A stretch of DNA of 64,000 bases. Source: Marsupella aquatica. Lineage: Eukaryota; Marchantiophyta. Positions 43,170 through 54,969 of the stretch are shown here, in pieces; position 1 is the first letter of the stretch; the number at the start of each line of letters is the position of its first letter. Both the position numbers and the translations under genes were made by a program. Where the stretch lies: assembly GCA_973895155.1 (NCBI GenBank), contig OZ316891.1, positions 28,768,001 through 28,832,000 on the forward strand. The letters run 5' to 3'. The notes below the pieces were generated by a model that ran no database searches, was not told the DNA's origin, and saw only the letters and a program-made list of their open reading frames with translations.

Positions 43170-45180
43170 TTCACAGATTGATGATGATGAAGTAGATTGG
43201 AGTGATTGTTGATGAGATTCATACAACAATAAGAATTTTGTCGGACGCCGAATTTCGCATTTAGTCGATCCCCCGGCTTACCCTGCTAGTCGTGGACATT
43301 CGCTAAAAATGATCTGGTCTAGTGATCGTCATTGAAGGACTTACTCGGCATGCTGCGACAATCGGACCTAAGTTTTGCTCTGTTCTCCTTACCTCTGTAA
43401 TTATCTAGGGGATTGTAGCAACAGCACGGAGTGGAATCTTAATAGTTGGTCAGTTTATCGTTTGAACTAATGCATTCGTGGAACGCATTTAGTTGACCGT
43501 AGAGCCTCCATCGTCTCCCTAGCTGTAGCGGTCTCTCGGTCGTTGCGGTGATAATCACCGTGTTCTGATGAAGCGTTCCAAAAATAACTCAAATGCCTTT
43601 TGAATGCTTCCGAGTCCCTCATGTCCTCCTTTGAACGAGAGATACAGAGACATCTCCTTTTACTCGAACACTTTTCGATATGCAGATATATTCTTTCGCG
43701 TGTGATGAATAGTGCCCGGTTAGAAACAGCTCATGATGAAATCATTCTGTTAAATGTAGACTCGCGTAACATAACGTCATAGATGTCGAACACGATGTTT
43801 GCAGTTGTCGTGTCAGGAATGAAATTGAACAGGTCTATAGTGAAGTGTTCATCGTGTGAAATTCGCTAGTCGATTGAACATAGCCTTTAGGGAACTTGTC
43901 ATAAAAGATGTTCCTTACTGTATGTCAAGTCGTTTAAGATTTCAGGTTGTTAATATTAAAATCACTATTTCCGTTGGGAGGAACGAAGATTTTGCACTAC
44001 CTTCCCGTTCGATCTGTGCCGTTGTTTCTCAATGTGCGGTCATGATGGTGCAGATCCATGGAACTAAGAATTTTTGTGAACTCTGCTTTTTATGAGATGA
44101 TGCAAAATTTTTGGACTCTTTTCTCTATGAGACAAGAATTTTGATCATCATGCCTTCGGAGTGCCTGAGTTTCCCAATCTCTTGGACACTTGTCAATGGG
44201 GAGTTATTCTGCACAAGTTTTCAAACTATGTGCGAATGGATCAGGGGTGGAGGATTCCGTAGTGATCTCTGGGGAGGACGGAACGCTCGGAAATTTACAG
44301 AACGCTTGGAGATTGTCGAAATGTCATCTTTAATGGCTGACAGGGGCCGAGCGTTCATGTCTCCCTGGAACGTTCTGCATTTTGGCACTCGAGAGCATAT
44401 CTCCCGGAACAGTTCTTATTTTGGAGTTGCGCAGATTTTCTCGCATGAGCAGGTTTGGTCTTGTGGCTTAGGCGCCAATTCTCAATCGGGGAGTGCTGAA
44501 TTCGCTTTGCATTTAAGTGTTCAGTCTTCTCTTGTCATGTGTTTGTAGCACAGGGAAGTCATAATCCTGTCCTGCATGTGCAGAACGACTTCTCTATTAC
44601 GTTAGTCCATATCAACGCAATTGGACGAACAGAAGTCCCGTGTATTGACCGTCGTGCCCTCGATGAAGAGCAGCGGAGAGTAGCAAGTCTTGTGCATCCA
44701 TCGTCTCCTCTCTCGTAGCAAGATTGCTCGTGATGTGGCGTTACACAATTCCATTGGCCGGGGTTCATAATGAACGATTAGGTTTAAAAGTTCGATACTG
44801 ACTGACCATTAGAAGCTCCTAAGGAGTCTGCCCAATGTGGATGGACTGTGAGCGTTACTCTGCCGTTCGTACTCTACTGAACGCCTACATTGCTTCGTTT
44901 GAAAGGCGGAGCCCGTGCCACTCCGCAGTCTCGAAGTGTCGACACTGGGATTTCGTTCGGTCGGCGTGGTCATCATTGCTCATCATGAGCGGCTAAACCG
45001 CTGGATCGCCATGAAAGTTTCGTTCCTGACGGCTGATGCTCGCTGCAGGATAACGACATGCTTTCGGAGTTTCGGGTGGCTTGAGATTTGTCGATTCTGC
45101 CCTTGGGGAATAACAGAGGGATCCGATCCGGTCCATCATTGAGAAAGACAATGACGGCAAGCTTGCTTGTCGACTTTTGT
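43170..45180. other. Intergenic region downstream of PDX1
   Basis: The first few hundred bases probably include the PDX1 3' untranslated region. A 145-codon frame at 44111-44548 on + shows no family resemblance and no plausible splice links. I see nothing else. Confidence 0.5.
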
Positions 45181-45188
45181 GAGCTGTA

Positions 45189-45403
45189 TCAAGTTTCTTC
45201 CAAAGGTTTACGAAGCAATCCTCGCGTCATCCGCAATTCAACAGTCGCATCTACAGTTTGATTCGATGGTACTTTCAACCCATTTTCATCGCTGAGTCAA
45301 GTTTCTTCCAAAGGTTTTACGAAGCGATGCTCGCGTCATCCGCAATTCAACAGTCGCATCTACAGTTTGATTCGATGGTGGTTCAACCCATTTTCATCGC
45401 TGG
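45189..45403. repeat. 108-bp tandem duplication
   Basis: Copies starting at 45189 and 45297 both begin TCAAGTTTCTTCCAAAGG. They then share GCGTCATCCGCAATTC and ACAGTTTGATTCGATGGT and end CCCATTTTCATCGCTG. The copies differ at a handful of positions, so the event is fairly recent. Confidence 0.92.
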
Positions 45404-45627
45404 TCAGGTCAGAAACTGCTCTCGCCTCATCCGCACTGGAGAAACCTCAATTACAGCGCAGTGTGAGTTATGAAGCCGACTCAGCTTCATCGTTTGTCAC
45501 ACAAAAGCTGCGCACTCGTGCACCACTATACAAACCAACGCATTCTTCATTTCCCTTCACGTTGAAATTTCATTGCTCCCAGAGCGCATCTAGGTATCCC
45601 AAGCTTTTCACTTTCCTACTTCGTAGT

Positions 45628-45765
45628 AATTCAGTGCCATAGCCGTCCCAAAGTGATTTAGTTCCTTTGCTCTCTCCCAGTAATTCAGTTCCTTTGCTGT
45701 CTCCCAGTAATTCAGTTCCATAGCCGTCCCAAAGTGATTTAGTTCCTTTGCTGTCTCCCAGGCTC
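45628..45765. repeat. Minisatellite of about 33-bp units
   Basis: Alternating units of TTTAGTTCCTTTGCTGTCTC or AATTCAGTTCC with CCATAGCCGTCCCAAAG repeat four to five times. On the minus strand they create a Gly/Thr/Glu-rich open frame that is a by-product of the repeat. Confidence 0.85.
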
Positions 45766-46059
45766 CAGGCTTTTCCTGGGCTTTTTCCCAGCTGCCCCTG
45801 CCCCGCCTTCCTTGGGAGGCTAATGTATAGCATGATGGAGGGATTTGCTTGATCTATCCTCAAAATGAAACTTGTTACTCGATCTACCCCTGAGGTCTAT
45901 GAACAGCCCAGACCTGAGATCCAAAGGTCCATCAACCGTCCAGATTGGGAAAAAGTAGAAAAGTATCAAGGGGGTTGATTAAACAAACTTTTTCTAGGAG
46001 GGGGTCTACTAAGCATATCCCTCTAGGATAATGCGTTACTAGCCTGAACCCTTCTCTAA

Positions 46060-46350
46060 GAAAACCTTCCTGGGGCACCTGGGAGAAAGCCCAGAACCCT
46101 TCTTAGAAAACCTTCCCGGGGCCCTTTTCTAAGAAAACCTTCCAGGGGCACCTGGGAGAAAGCCCAGAACCTACTTACAAAACCTTCCTGGGGCACTTGG
46201 GAGAAAGCCCAGAAAAAACATTCGTGGGGCACTTTTCTAAGAAAACCCTCCTGGGGCACTTGGGAGAAAGCCCAGAACCCTTCTCTAAGACAGCTCAGAA
46301 AACCTACCTGGGGCACTTGGGAGAAAGCCCAGAAAAACCTTTGTGGGACA
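46060..46350. repeat. Minisatellite with CTGGGGCAC-CTGGGAGAAAGCCCAG units
   Basis: About six imperfect units carry AAAACCTTCCTGGGGCAC followed by TGGGAGAAAGCCCAGAA, with variable spacing. Each unit contains an imperfect inverted repeat (CTGGGGC and GCCCAG). The reading frames across it on either strand are repeat by-products. Confidence 0.85.
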
Positions 46351-46839
46351 CCTGGGAGAACTGGGACAAAAACAATGAGGCAAAGAGACAAAAACAAATG
46401 CACAGGAAATGAAGGAAACAAATGTAGAGAAGACAAAACGATGCAGGCAAGAGAAAGACACTCATCTTAGATGTTGTTGCGACCATGTTGTCATTATAGA
46501 GATGCGACTTTGCGGTCATTGTGACCATATATTGTGGTTGCTGAGCCCAATTCCAGAGCATTGCACAAAAATATTGAGGCTGCCAGGAAGTGTTGTGGTT
46601 TGGTTGTGTCTGAGTGATGACTCCATGGTTGCAAAAAGGTCATCATATTGGTTGTGTGGTTCTTGCTGCCAAATGTTGTCATTTTGGCCAACGTTGTTGT
46701 TACAAAGGTGATGTTGGCCCGGGAGGGTAAATGCATGGGAGGGGGCGAGGAGTGCAAGATAAGCCATGGCGATGGGGCATCACAAAGTCCAGGGTTAGGT
46801 CCATGGCCCGGGTCCACAATCGGAGGGGTTACAGGGGCT

Positions 46840-47400
46840 TCTGGTGGATCAAACTGTAAAAAAGAAACTGGATTTCAATGAACGGCCATAATTCGTTCTT
46901 GCCAATTTCATTGAGAAATGTGTTGTCATTGCGCAGATCTTCCTCAAATTGAATATAAAATTATGTAATCAAAGAACACACTTCAAGTCAACACAGAAGT
47001 AGGGGATAGAAGGCTCAATTGGGTAATGAGAGTATGACAAGAGTCGGGCAAGATATCTGAATTGTCAATGATATAGAAGATCGAACAAAAGGGGACAAAA
47101 TTCGCAAATGGGGGCAAAGAGCTGGGTGTGGGTCGGGAAAGAATCCGGGCAAAAGCCAGAGCAAGACTAATCGGGATGTTGAGACACACCAAGCAAGCTT
47201 GGTCTCATTACCCTGCAATAAAGCCCTCGTTAAAATGTTTCTTTAAAAGAATGTTGGAGGTTTGGATGGAACAATAAAATCTGGGACAGTTGCTCTCTCA
47301 AAAAGGTAAAACAAACAAAAGAAAGAAAAAAACAGCCCCCTCACTTTGCATTTCTCTTTTACTTTGTAAAAAGACGATGGCTTGTACTCCCTTGTCCAGC
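46840..47400. repeat. Dispersed repeat, copy 2
   Basis: This is the partner of the repeat at 21.0-21.54 kb, in the same orientation. It shares TTCTTGCC, AAGTCAACA, AGTAGGGGATAG or GGATGG, TTGTCAATGATA, GCAAATGGGGG, GGCAAAAGCCAGAG and ACCAAGCAAG. It ends in an A-rich zone followed by a C/T-rich stretch, as the other copy does. The repeat class is not recognised. Confidence 0.7.
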
Positions 47401-50400
47401 TTTGCAAGCAGACTATGAAGAGTTTTTGAAGGGGTTACACATTTAGAGTAGTTGATAGGGAAAATTTTCTTACCAGCTGCCAAAATTCCCAAAAAATACT
47501 CCTCGAACTATCTGCTTATAAAAATTCCCTTCATAACTGTAACATATGCCTCGATTTTCTATAACAACTCCACGACAACTCAGTTCGAGAGGAAGACGTG
47601 GGAGCTGCAACAAAGTGAACCAAGTTCATGGAGAAATTCATGACGCACTGAATTCAATCAAACATTAATAATTTTGAAAAAACTGAGGATATTTCGGTAA
47701 ATCTTGAAATTTAAAGATATTCATGTAGTTTGGGCGAATTATAATAGTAATCAGATAATTCCCCAAAAGTTTGTCAGGTGGTCCTTGTTGGGTTACTACT
47801 GTGGTCAGCATCCTGAGTTCCTGACTATCAGAGGCCGAGTCAGGGTTAGACAGTTCGGTTGGGAGGCCCGCAATCACAGGTGTACTCACATAGGGCAGGG
47901 CTTATTTGCAAGCCTACTGTACGTCTCATCCATCAGAGTCACTCAGGTATGCCTGTGTAGTCTTCACACTATTCATTAGAGTCAAAAGCATCTTTTTGAC
48001 ACACTTTTTTTCTTCCTGATAATAGCTTACGAGAGTCTTGTACATTAAGTATACAATTACGGGCTATTGGTGTTTCTATATGGGATATGTTGTTGACCAT
48101 ATATGAACGTGCATATACGAGGTGACCATATCTAGGAGGCAAAATCTGTGCATAAAAAGTCGAACAGACCCCCTTAGCCTCACTTTCAGGGTGTTAGGGT
48201 TTTAAACACGGCTGTCGACTGAGTACTGTCCAACGTGCCTGGCTGCAAGATTCAATCATAACTGTGTTGTAATCTACGCATTGTAGATCACATGTAGATT
48301 GTATGAAAATACTGAATTAATGATACATAATCAAGGCTAGTGCTTCTGTGGCAGCAGTCTAATGCACCAAAAAGCGTCCTTGGGAGAAAGGAGCAAGGAC
48401 TGGTGGTAACCGAAAGAAAATACAAGAGGAAACCAATGACTCGTGACGCAGTGCTGTTATGCAGGTTCTATGTCCAGGAGTTACGCGCATGCCCCCTCCC
48501 ATCCTCTGTGTAGTATATTTCTGATGCATACGTAATAACTGGTAAAATTAATTATAAGAGCTGTGGGCCAGTCAAAATTGACTGTACACTGGAACGATGG
48601 AAGCAACTATGGAGGAAGGATAGGGGGGTTAAAGAATCAAATTTCCTGTGGGATATATGCTTCAATGTAAACGCCACTAATGTCTGAGGGAAACCCTGGC
48701 TACCAATGCAGAACTCGAGTACCTGGTGTAGATGCTGATGAGGCAGCAAAATTGAATGTTCATATGTCTGGAGATGTTAGAAAGAAGTAGCGATCTGGAT
48801 TGGGGTCTGGCTCCCTTTTGTTTCTAAATCGAATAGGTTATGTGGTCCAATACATGCGGTGCTTGGTGAGAGACTGGCAGATCATTCAGCGACTGGGGGG
48901 AGACATTCAGAGGTTGTATCCTGTGGCAGATGTGGATACACTGAAATCATGGAGTGATCGAAACCATACAGCTAAAGCGAATAAACATGCAGAAGCAGCT
49001 AGAGTTTGACAGCCGATGTTGAACTTACATATTGATTAATTGGCGAAATGTCAAGGTTAAAGGAGCGGTAGTTAATATCACGAAGTACTATAAGCAGGTT
49101 CGTAAGTTCAGTGATAAGTGGGGCAAGCCCCCCATAGGTGTACACTAGAAATGGTGAGCTGGTCCCTTCCCGAATTGCAGGATGTCAGTATTCTCTCTGT
49201 AGAGATCTCTATAAGCAATATCATATGTAAATCTAGTTATAGAATTTTTCTGGGTCATTTATGGCTCCTATCACTCGCTTAGTCCAATCTGTTTCGCTGT
49301 GAGAACCTTATTACCTTCTGGGCTATCAAACCATGATTCCCATCAACTGAGCGCTTCGTACCTCAATTCCCGAAAGACCATCGTAGGGCCTATTGCCTTT
49401 GATATTCTTGTCTCCCCCCGGTACTTCCTGAAATGCCAACACCATCATCGAATTAGAGAAAAATACCACAATTTACTTGACTAGGGCGTGGGCCATTGAA
49501 ATGAGGGTGGCTGGAATATGCCCCCCTGTATAATGACGCTTATTAGCCCCGTATTCCGAGCTTGCGACTCGTGGTTACCTCAAGTTTCTTTCTCTTGGAC
49601 GAAACAAGAATCGATCACTTTCTCTCCTGTACCACTCGAGACCTGAAAAAGTGTAGTTTGCAATTGAAGAACGCGGAGTTGGGAAAATTGAGAATGAACC
49701 GTTCGAAACAATGGGTTAACAGTTCGTAATTCCATTGACATTTAGTGTGGGTCGTTTCCCGTTGTGCAGTGCACTTTGATCACGCAAAACGTACCACGCA
49801 AAACGTACAAGTCATAAAGCGCTGGCCTGTAAAACCTAGATTGTAGGATGGAACGACCGACTATTGTAGGTGTGCAGGTGCCGTAGGGACAAGTTGGAAG
49901 AAGGACAAGAACTGCATGGCCAATTGCAGCCTTCATCTAAAACACGGCAGAGGTCATGCCATGGGTCAAGAATCCCACAACCGTAGGATTACTATAGGGT
50001 CGCGGATGATGCTCTTTTGTCTACAATTATCATCACAAGACTACAAAATTGCGCAAAGGGTCCGAAAAATACATCGACGACCTCTCATGGAAACGAGCTC
50101 GGCATCACATCCTTTCATTTACCGCAACCCTTTCATTCACCACAGCAGCAACTTGATGCAATTTACCTTCAAAATAAAAAGGTTGCAGTTGGGCGCCTTG
50201 CAATGACTATCTCCAGCTCAGCTCATGTCCCGATCGAGTTCCTGAAGAAGGGTGTGAAGTCGGAAGCTGAGCACTTGGGCACTATGAAAGTGCACATCTC
50301 TTGAATTGTTTTCATTGCATTTTTTGTTCCTCTGCTGCCTTTTGGGATCACAACTTAGTATCAAGGGTTTATGGATCACCATAAGCCAAACACCTCCTTC

Positions 50401-50418
50401 CATACTAGTTTTTCAATC
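47401..50418. other. Intergenic region
   Basis: No gene is supported. Open frames here (for example 47704-47979, 48800-49009 and 49916-50206 on +) are short, lack recognisable motifs and do not link to one another. The right end probably includes the 3' untranslated region of the CIR1-like gene. Confidence 0.5.
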
Positions 50419-51120
50419 TCAATGTTCATCAAATTTGCCATCCCTCACATCTCTGTGTCTGAGTCTCGTCTGATCATCATCGGTACTTCTACCCTCCTTG
50501 TTTTGATTGGATCTCCTTTGGTTACCATTACTGCCGTTCCTTCTATCCTTGTGTCTGAGTCTCCTTTGTTCCTCATCACTACTGTCCTTCATGTCCTTGT
50601 GTCTAAATCTCCTCCGTCTATCGTCACTGCTATCCCTCCTATACTTATGCCCGAGTCTCTTTAGTTCATCATCACTGCTATCCCTCATATTCGTGTGTCT
50701 GGGTCTCTTTTGCCCATCATCACTGCTGTCCCTCCTATACTTGTCATTCAGTCTCTTTTGTTCATTATCACTGCTATCCCTCCTGTTCGTGTGTCTGAGT
50801 CTGTTTTGTTCATCATCACTGCCATCCCTCCTATACTTGCGCTTGAGTCTCTTTTGTTCATCATCGCTGCTCTCCCTACTATACGTGTGTCTAAGTTTCT
50901 TTTGCTCATCATCACTGCTATACCTCCTATACTTGTATCTGAGTCTCTTAAGTTCATCATCACTGCTATCACTTCTACCTTCGTATTTGAGCGTGCTGGG
51001 CTCGGGATCACTGTTTTCCCTCTTATCTTTGGGCCTAACTCTCCATTGTTCACCATCGATGGTAGCCCTCCTGTTTTTGTATCTTAGTCTAGATAGTTCC
51101 TCGTCACTGTCCGTCTTCGT
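50419..51120 (-). repeat. About fourteen 48-bp (16-codon) repeats at the 3' end of the CIR1-like gene
   Basis: In the CIR1-like frame the unit is RHKYRRDSSDDEQKRL with variation, repeated about 14 times to the stop codon. Basic blocks alternate with SSDDE, a typical casein kinase 2 target. The first and last units are the most diverged. The same DNA yields a long hydrophobic frame on the other strand (50507-51136), which is a mirror effect of the repeat. Confidence 0.9.
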
Positions 51121-53856
51121 GTCGCCTTTACAATAGGTGCTCTTTCGTCGTGTTCCTCTCTGATACTCCACATTCGTTTCAAATCTATTGTTGGTACTGT
51201 CAAGGATCTTCTCTGATGTCCTCCTGCCCCTAGATCCATGGCATTTCTGATTATTCGAGTGAACGCTAAATCCCTTTCTCCCCATGCCTTTTGGACTTCC
51301 TTGGCCGTCGCGATTACTATCTGATGATTCATGCTTACGGGGAACAATTTTCTTATCATCCCGACTAATGTCTGGCTCTCCCGTCCTGGATTTCAGGTAT
51401 CTCTGTTCATCCTCACTGCTAATAACAAATTTCCTGTCATCTCGTTGCTCATCTCTTTCTGGGCAATGATGGCCACTATTTGTAGATTTTCCGCTATCTA
51501 GGCATTTATCTTTCCTCTTTACTTTTCTCTCTTTTCTGTGTTTACGTTTCTTCTCAGATTTCACGTCGGTAAGCTCTTTCCGTTGCTCATGTGAAAGAGA
51601 TGCAAGAAGATTCGGTATACTCAGGGTTTCCTCGTCACCCCCACCACCTGGTAAAAAACCTGTTCAGCACAGCCGATTTCTAGAGATCAGGAATATTGTG
51701 TTGAGTTATTAATGGTCCGTGACAGTAGACGGAAGCAAAGCAGACCCTGCATTTTGATAGAATGAATATAACTAAGTAGATATAACACGCTCACCTCCAT
51801 ACTCATCATATATATCTTCATCGGGAATAATCTGCTGGTTCGGGTCATCAGGCTTGAAACCCCCCCTTGCTGGGCTTAGACCCCCCGGTTTCTGTTTCAG
51901 CTCCCATGTTAAAAGCTGCGGCGGATACAGACGCGAAATCAATATTGTCTGACAACTAGCTAAACACATAGCAGTCGTCTTGCAAACTCAACTCCAACAT
52001 CCACCAAGGAGAAAGTGCATAATGTCAGAGCAGACATAAAGTCTCAGGGTGAGCTTCGAATATTTACGAAACTGATTTCAAGCCAATGTCGGAAAGGTAA
52101 AATTGCGCCAACAGACCTCACTAGAAGCCGTTTGAGCCAAAATAACATTTAGAGGATCTTCTCTAATCAAACGGGCCTCCTCGCTGGGCATCAGCACGTC
52201 TTTCAAGGGGCACTCACGGTCACCACTTTGATGACCAAATACCCCACACCGTGCACACTTCACATTCCGAATCTCGATAGCGAAAGGCTTCACTCTAGTT
52301 GGAGCTCCAGTATCATGCCTGCAGATAGATTACTCATTGAACATCAATTAATTCAAACGAGCCTTTCTTTCCATTTCGAACTGCAAGCAGACTTTTCCAA
52401 TATTAAGCCCTTCTACAAATCATTCTGTTGCTTCTGGTCACACCAGAAATGATACTTGACTGTATTTACTTGCCTTGGAGCATTTTTCAGAGATGGGAAC
52501 TCCTCTTCAGTTGGCAGAGTTCTACCAAAAACATCCTTCACACGAGGGTTTCTCTTTTGGGACACCCCTGTACTGGTGTTCCTGCTCAGAAGCGAAATAC
52601 ATATGTCAACAACATCAACAATATCAACAAGAAAAAAACTGACAAGGGAGGAAGATGGTCACAACTTAACGCAGCTGGGAAGTGAAAAGCATCGAGGGGG
52701 GAAAATATTGACAGAAGAGATGTCTCTCGTTGCTCCATCCAAATCACATATGCCGATCTTCCATTACGAGTGACTACCGTTTCAATCGAGAAAGAAAGAC
52801 GAGTAACGATGTTGAGATTGAGCCAATTTTGAAACATTAAATCTCAGCTGAGCACATGAGACATTGAGGTGTGTGAGTAAACAGTCCAGAAGACACACCC
52901 GTCATCTGGAGTTGCATCAACATCAGCTGTAGTTGTCAAACCTAATTTCTTCCTTTCGTCCGCTAATTCTGCTGCTCGGGCCGCCTCTGCATTGTATCCG
53001 GGGGGACGCATGTACATGAAGCTTACTGCTTGCATGGCCTCCATCTGTAGTGGTCAAGGATTATTAATCAGACCAGCTCGGAATACAAATACCTATGTCC
53101 TCGAAGTTATCATATCTCGAATACTGGTGGAATGACGCCGAGTATAGTATAAAAACATTATCCAGAAATTGCTGACACACAAGGATAGGTGAGGGAGGTG
53201 ACGACACAAGCCAGAAGATGATTTTTCAGGGCAAATAAAACTGGCCTTTTCTTTTTCTTTCTTCGACATCTGCGCAGTTTGCCGGAAAAATTCCTGCTCC
53301 TGAGCAAACTGCAAGCAAGCGATAATATAACAATCAACGCCTTCCAAGACCAACAGAGGTTATTCTGCTTCAGAGGTATACAGTATTCCCTATACATCAA
53401 AGGGACGATGAATAGCGAGTGTTGCAAGATCCCCTCCTGCGCATATGGGATATACTACTCTAGAGATGTGGAGAACTGCAATGGAATTCAAATTGAATTA
53501 CAGATAACGTGCGGAAAATATCTCGAAGCAAAGTAGTCCGACTCAAGATAAGGCAACGAACGCTCTACATGAAGTACTACCCCATTAGAAACTTTAAAAA
53601 CATCGATACAATGTGGTTGAGCACGACATAAGAAAGGAAAACTCACCTCGCGTGCAACCTCTGCACCTCGCTCTTCTTTCTGAGCATGAGTTTGCTCCGC
53701 AATCCACTTGCGGCGTTGATTCGGATAGGAGAGAGGATGCCATGGCTTCTGATTCAAGTACGAATGGCTCCAAGCGGTTCCAGCCTTTTCCTTGTATTCC
53801 ACTTCCTTCTTGTCCGACTTCATCGTCTCGCGAGGAGCAGGCAAGACATACTCCAA
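50419..53856 (-). CDS. CIR1-like pre-mRNA splicing-associated protein with RS/acidic repeat tail
   Basis: Homologous in order and motifs to CIR1 (corepressor interacting with RBPJ), a nuclear protein linked to splicing. Exons on minus: 53856-53647, 53308-53246, 53044-52899, 52581-52474, 52318-52117, 51915-51795, 51647-50419. Phases agree and give 692 residues. Exon 1 holds the N-terminal Cir_N region (HPLSYPNQRRKWIAEQTHAQ). Exon 3 has AVSFMYMRPPGYNAE. Exon 5 has a CCHC-type knuckle (CARCGVFGHQSGDREC). Exon 6 has FKPDDPNQQI. The last exon starts with a LASLSHEQRKEL segment, then lysine-rich and 16-residue repeats. An alternative start at 53823 would match plant relatives about as well. Exons 2 and 4 are followed by GC rather than GT donors. 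The Helitron to the right ends about 530 bp upstream of the start codon. Confidence 0.9.
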
Positions 53857-54388
53857 TCGATCACTACACTAGACGAGACTCTTTGCTGAGCTCTGCTGCA
53901 AAATCCTTGAGGCTGTCAAGACCTTCCTCCGCAAGAACCACATACGATATGCCTTTCAAGCGTACTGCTTGCCCCCATGCTCTTGTTTATCGATGTTCGG
54001 CAATTGATCAGCTTCCAATTGAGAATTGGGGAACACATTTGAGCAAGTCCAATTATGGTGAGTACCACTCATGAGTACAGCTGATGGGCTGGTATAGGGT
54101 TTTCCCTGTACCGAGTTATAAGGTACTACCCTCATTACCCTTTCCTTCAACGAATGTAATAGGCGCGTAAAGGTTACCCTAACCTTCAAAACTACCCCAA
54201 CCTACACATTCTTTGAAGATGAGTAGAGGAGAGTACAATAAAATCTTACTTATAAACCTCCACCTACAAGCTAGAGTTGGGGACTAGAAACTACAAGCTA
54301 GAGTTGGAGCCTAGGCTTCTAGAGTAAAGTTTCTAGACCTTAACTCCATGGTTCATCATGTGGATGAAATACTCATTACTATGATGTA
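53857..54388 (-). promoter_or_regulatory. Putative promoter of the CIR1-like gene, bounded by the Helitron
   Basis: This 532-bp stretch separates the CIR1-like start codon from the Helitron 3' end. It includes one copy of the CTAGAGTTGG repeat family (54241-54353). No specific promoter element is assigned. Confidence 0.4.
54241..54353 (+). repeat. CTAGAGTTGG-family repeat, with copies at 38.7 and 60.2 kb
   Basis: Blocks ATCTTACTTATAAA, CAAGCTAGAGTTGG (twice), AGGCTTCTAGAGT, AAGTTTCTAGACC and ACTCCATGG or ACTCAGGG occur here. They also occur in the reverse complement of 60162-60252 and, in part, at 38715-38800 on +. The 54.2 and 60.2 kb copies face each other across the Helitron. Confidence 0.65.
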
Positions 54389-54399
54389 CTAGCCCCATG

Positions 54400-54830
54400 C
54401 TCGTGCGTTGCACAAAAGATGTCGAGATGATAAAAGATGTCGAGGTGATAAAAGGATGTCGAGTGATAAAAAGATGTCAAGTGATAAAAAGATGTCGAGG
54501 TGATAAAAGATGTCGAGTGATAAAAAGATGTCAAAGTAATAAAAGATGTCGAAGTGATAAAAAGATGTCGAGGTGATAAAAGGATGTTGAGTGATAAAAA
54601 GAAGTCGAAGTGATAAAAAGATGTCGAGTGATAAAAAATGTCGAATGATAAAAAAAATTGAGGTGATAAAAAGACGTCAAGTGATAACAAGATGTCGAAG
54701 TGATAAAAAGATGTCGAGTGATAAAAAGATGTTGAAGTAATAAAAGATGTCAAAGTGATAAAAAGAGTAATAAAAGATGTCAAAGTGATAAATGATGTGA
54801 GATGAGCAAAACATGTCCATGAGAGAAAAG
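54400..54830. repeat. GATGTCG-type minisatellite inside the Helitron
   Basis: About twenty units of AGATGTCGAGGTGATAAAA and variants (17-22 bp) are arrayed next to the Helitron 3' hairpin. On the minus strand they encode a Phe/Ser/Thr/His-rich frame that is a repeat by-product. The related element at 36.0-36.96 kb has the same kind of array in the same position relative to its hairpin. Confidence 0.9.
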
Positions 54831-54969
54831 ATGTTTAAGCTAGGCACAAATGTCAAGGTGATAAAAGATGACATGGGATATGGCAAACATGATGAAGATG
54901 AAATACATAACATGCTTAAATACAAATACAAAGACATTGATACCATACTCAAGCCAACTTTATTCATTT

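Noticed and set aside
44111-44548. 145-codon frame downstream of PDX1
   Set aside because: No recognisable motif, no splice partners and composition like the surrounding intergenic DNA.
46040-46070. Possible Helitron 3' end (CTAG at 46041 next to a minisatellite)
   Set aside because: It has CTAG followed by a host T on the minus strand and a nearby repeat array, but no hairpin like those at 36.0 or 54.4 kb and no 5' end.
50507-51136. 209-codon hydrophobic frame on + opposite the CIR1-like gene
   Set aside because: It is the complement of the 48-bp repeats that encode the charged tail on the minus strand. Its Leu/Ser pattern repeats with the same period and has no membrane-protein features.
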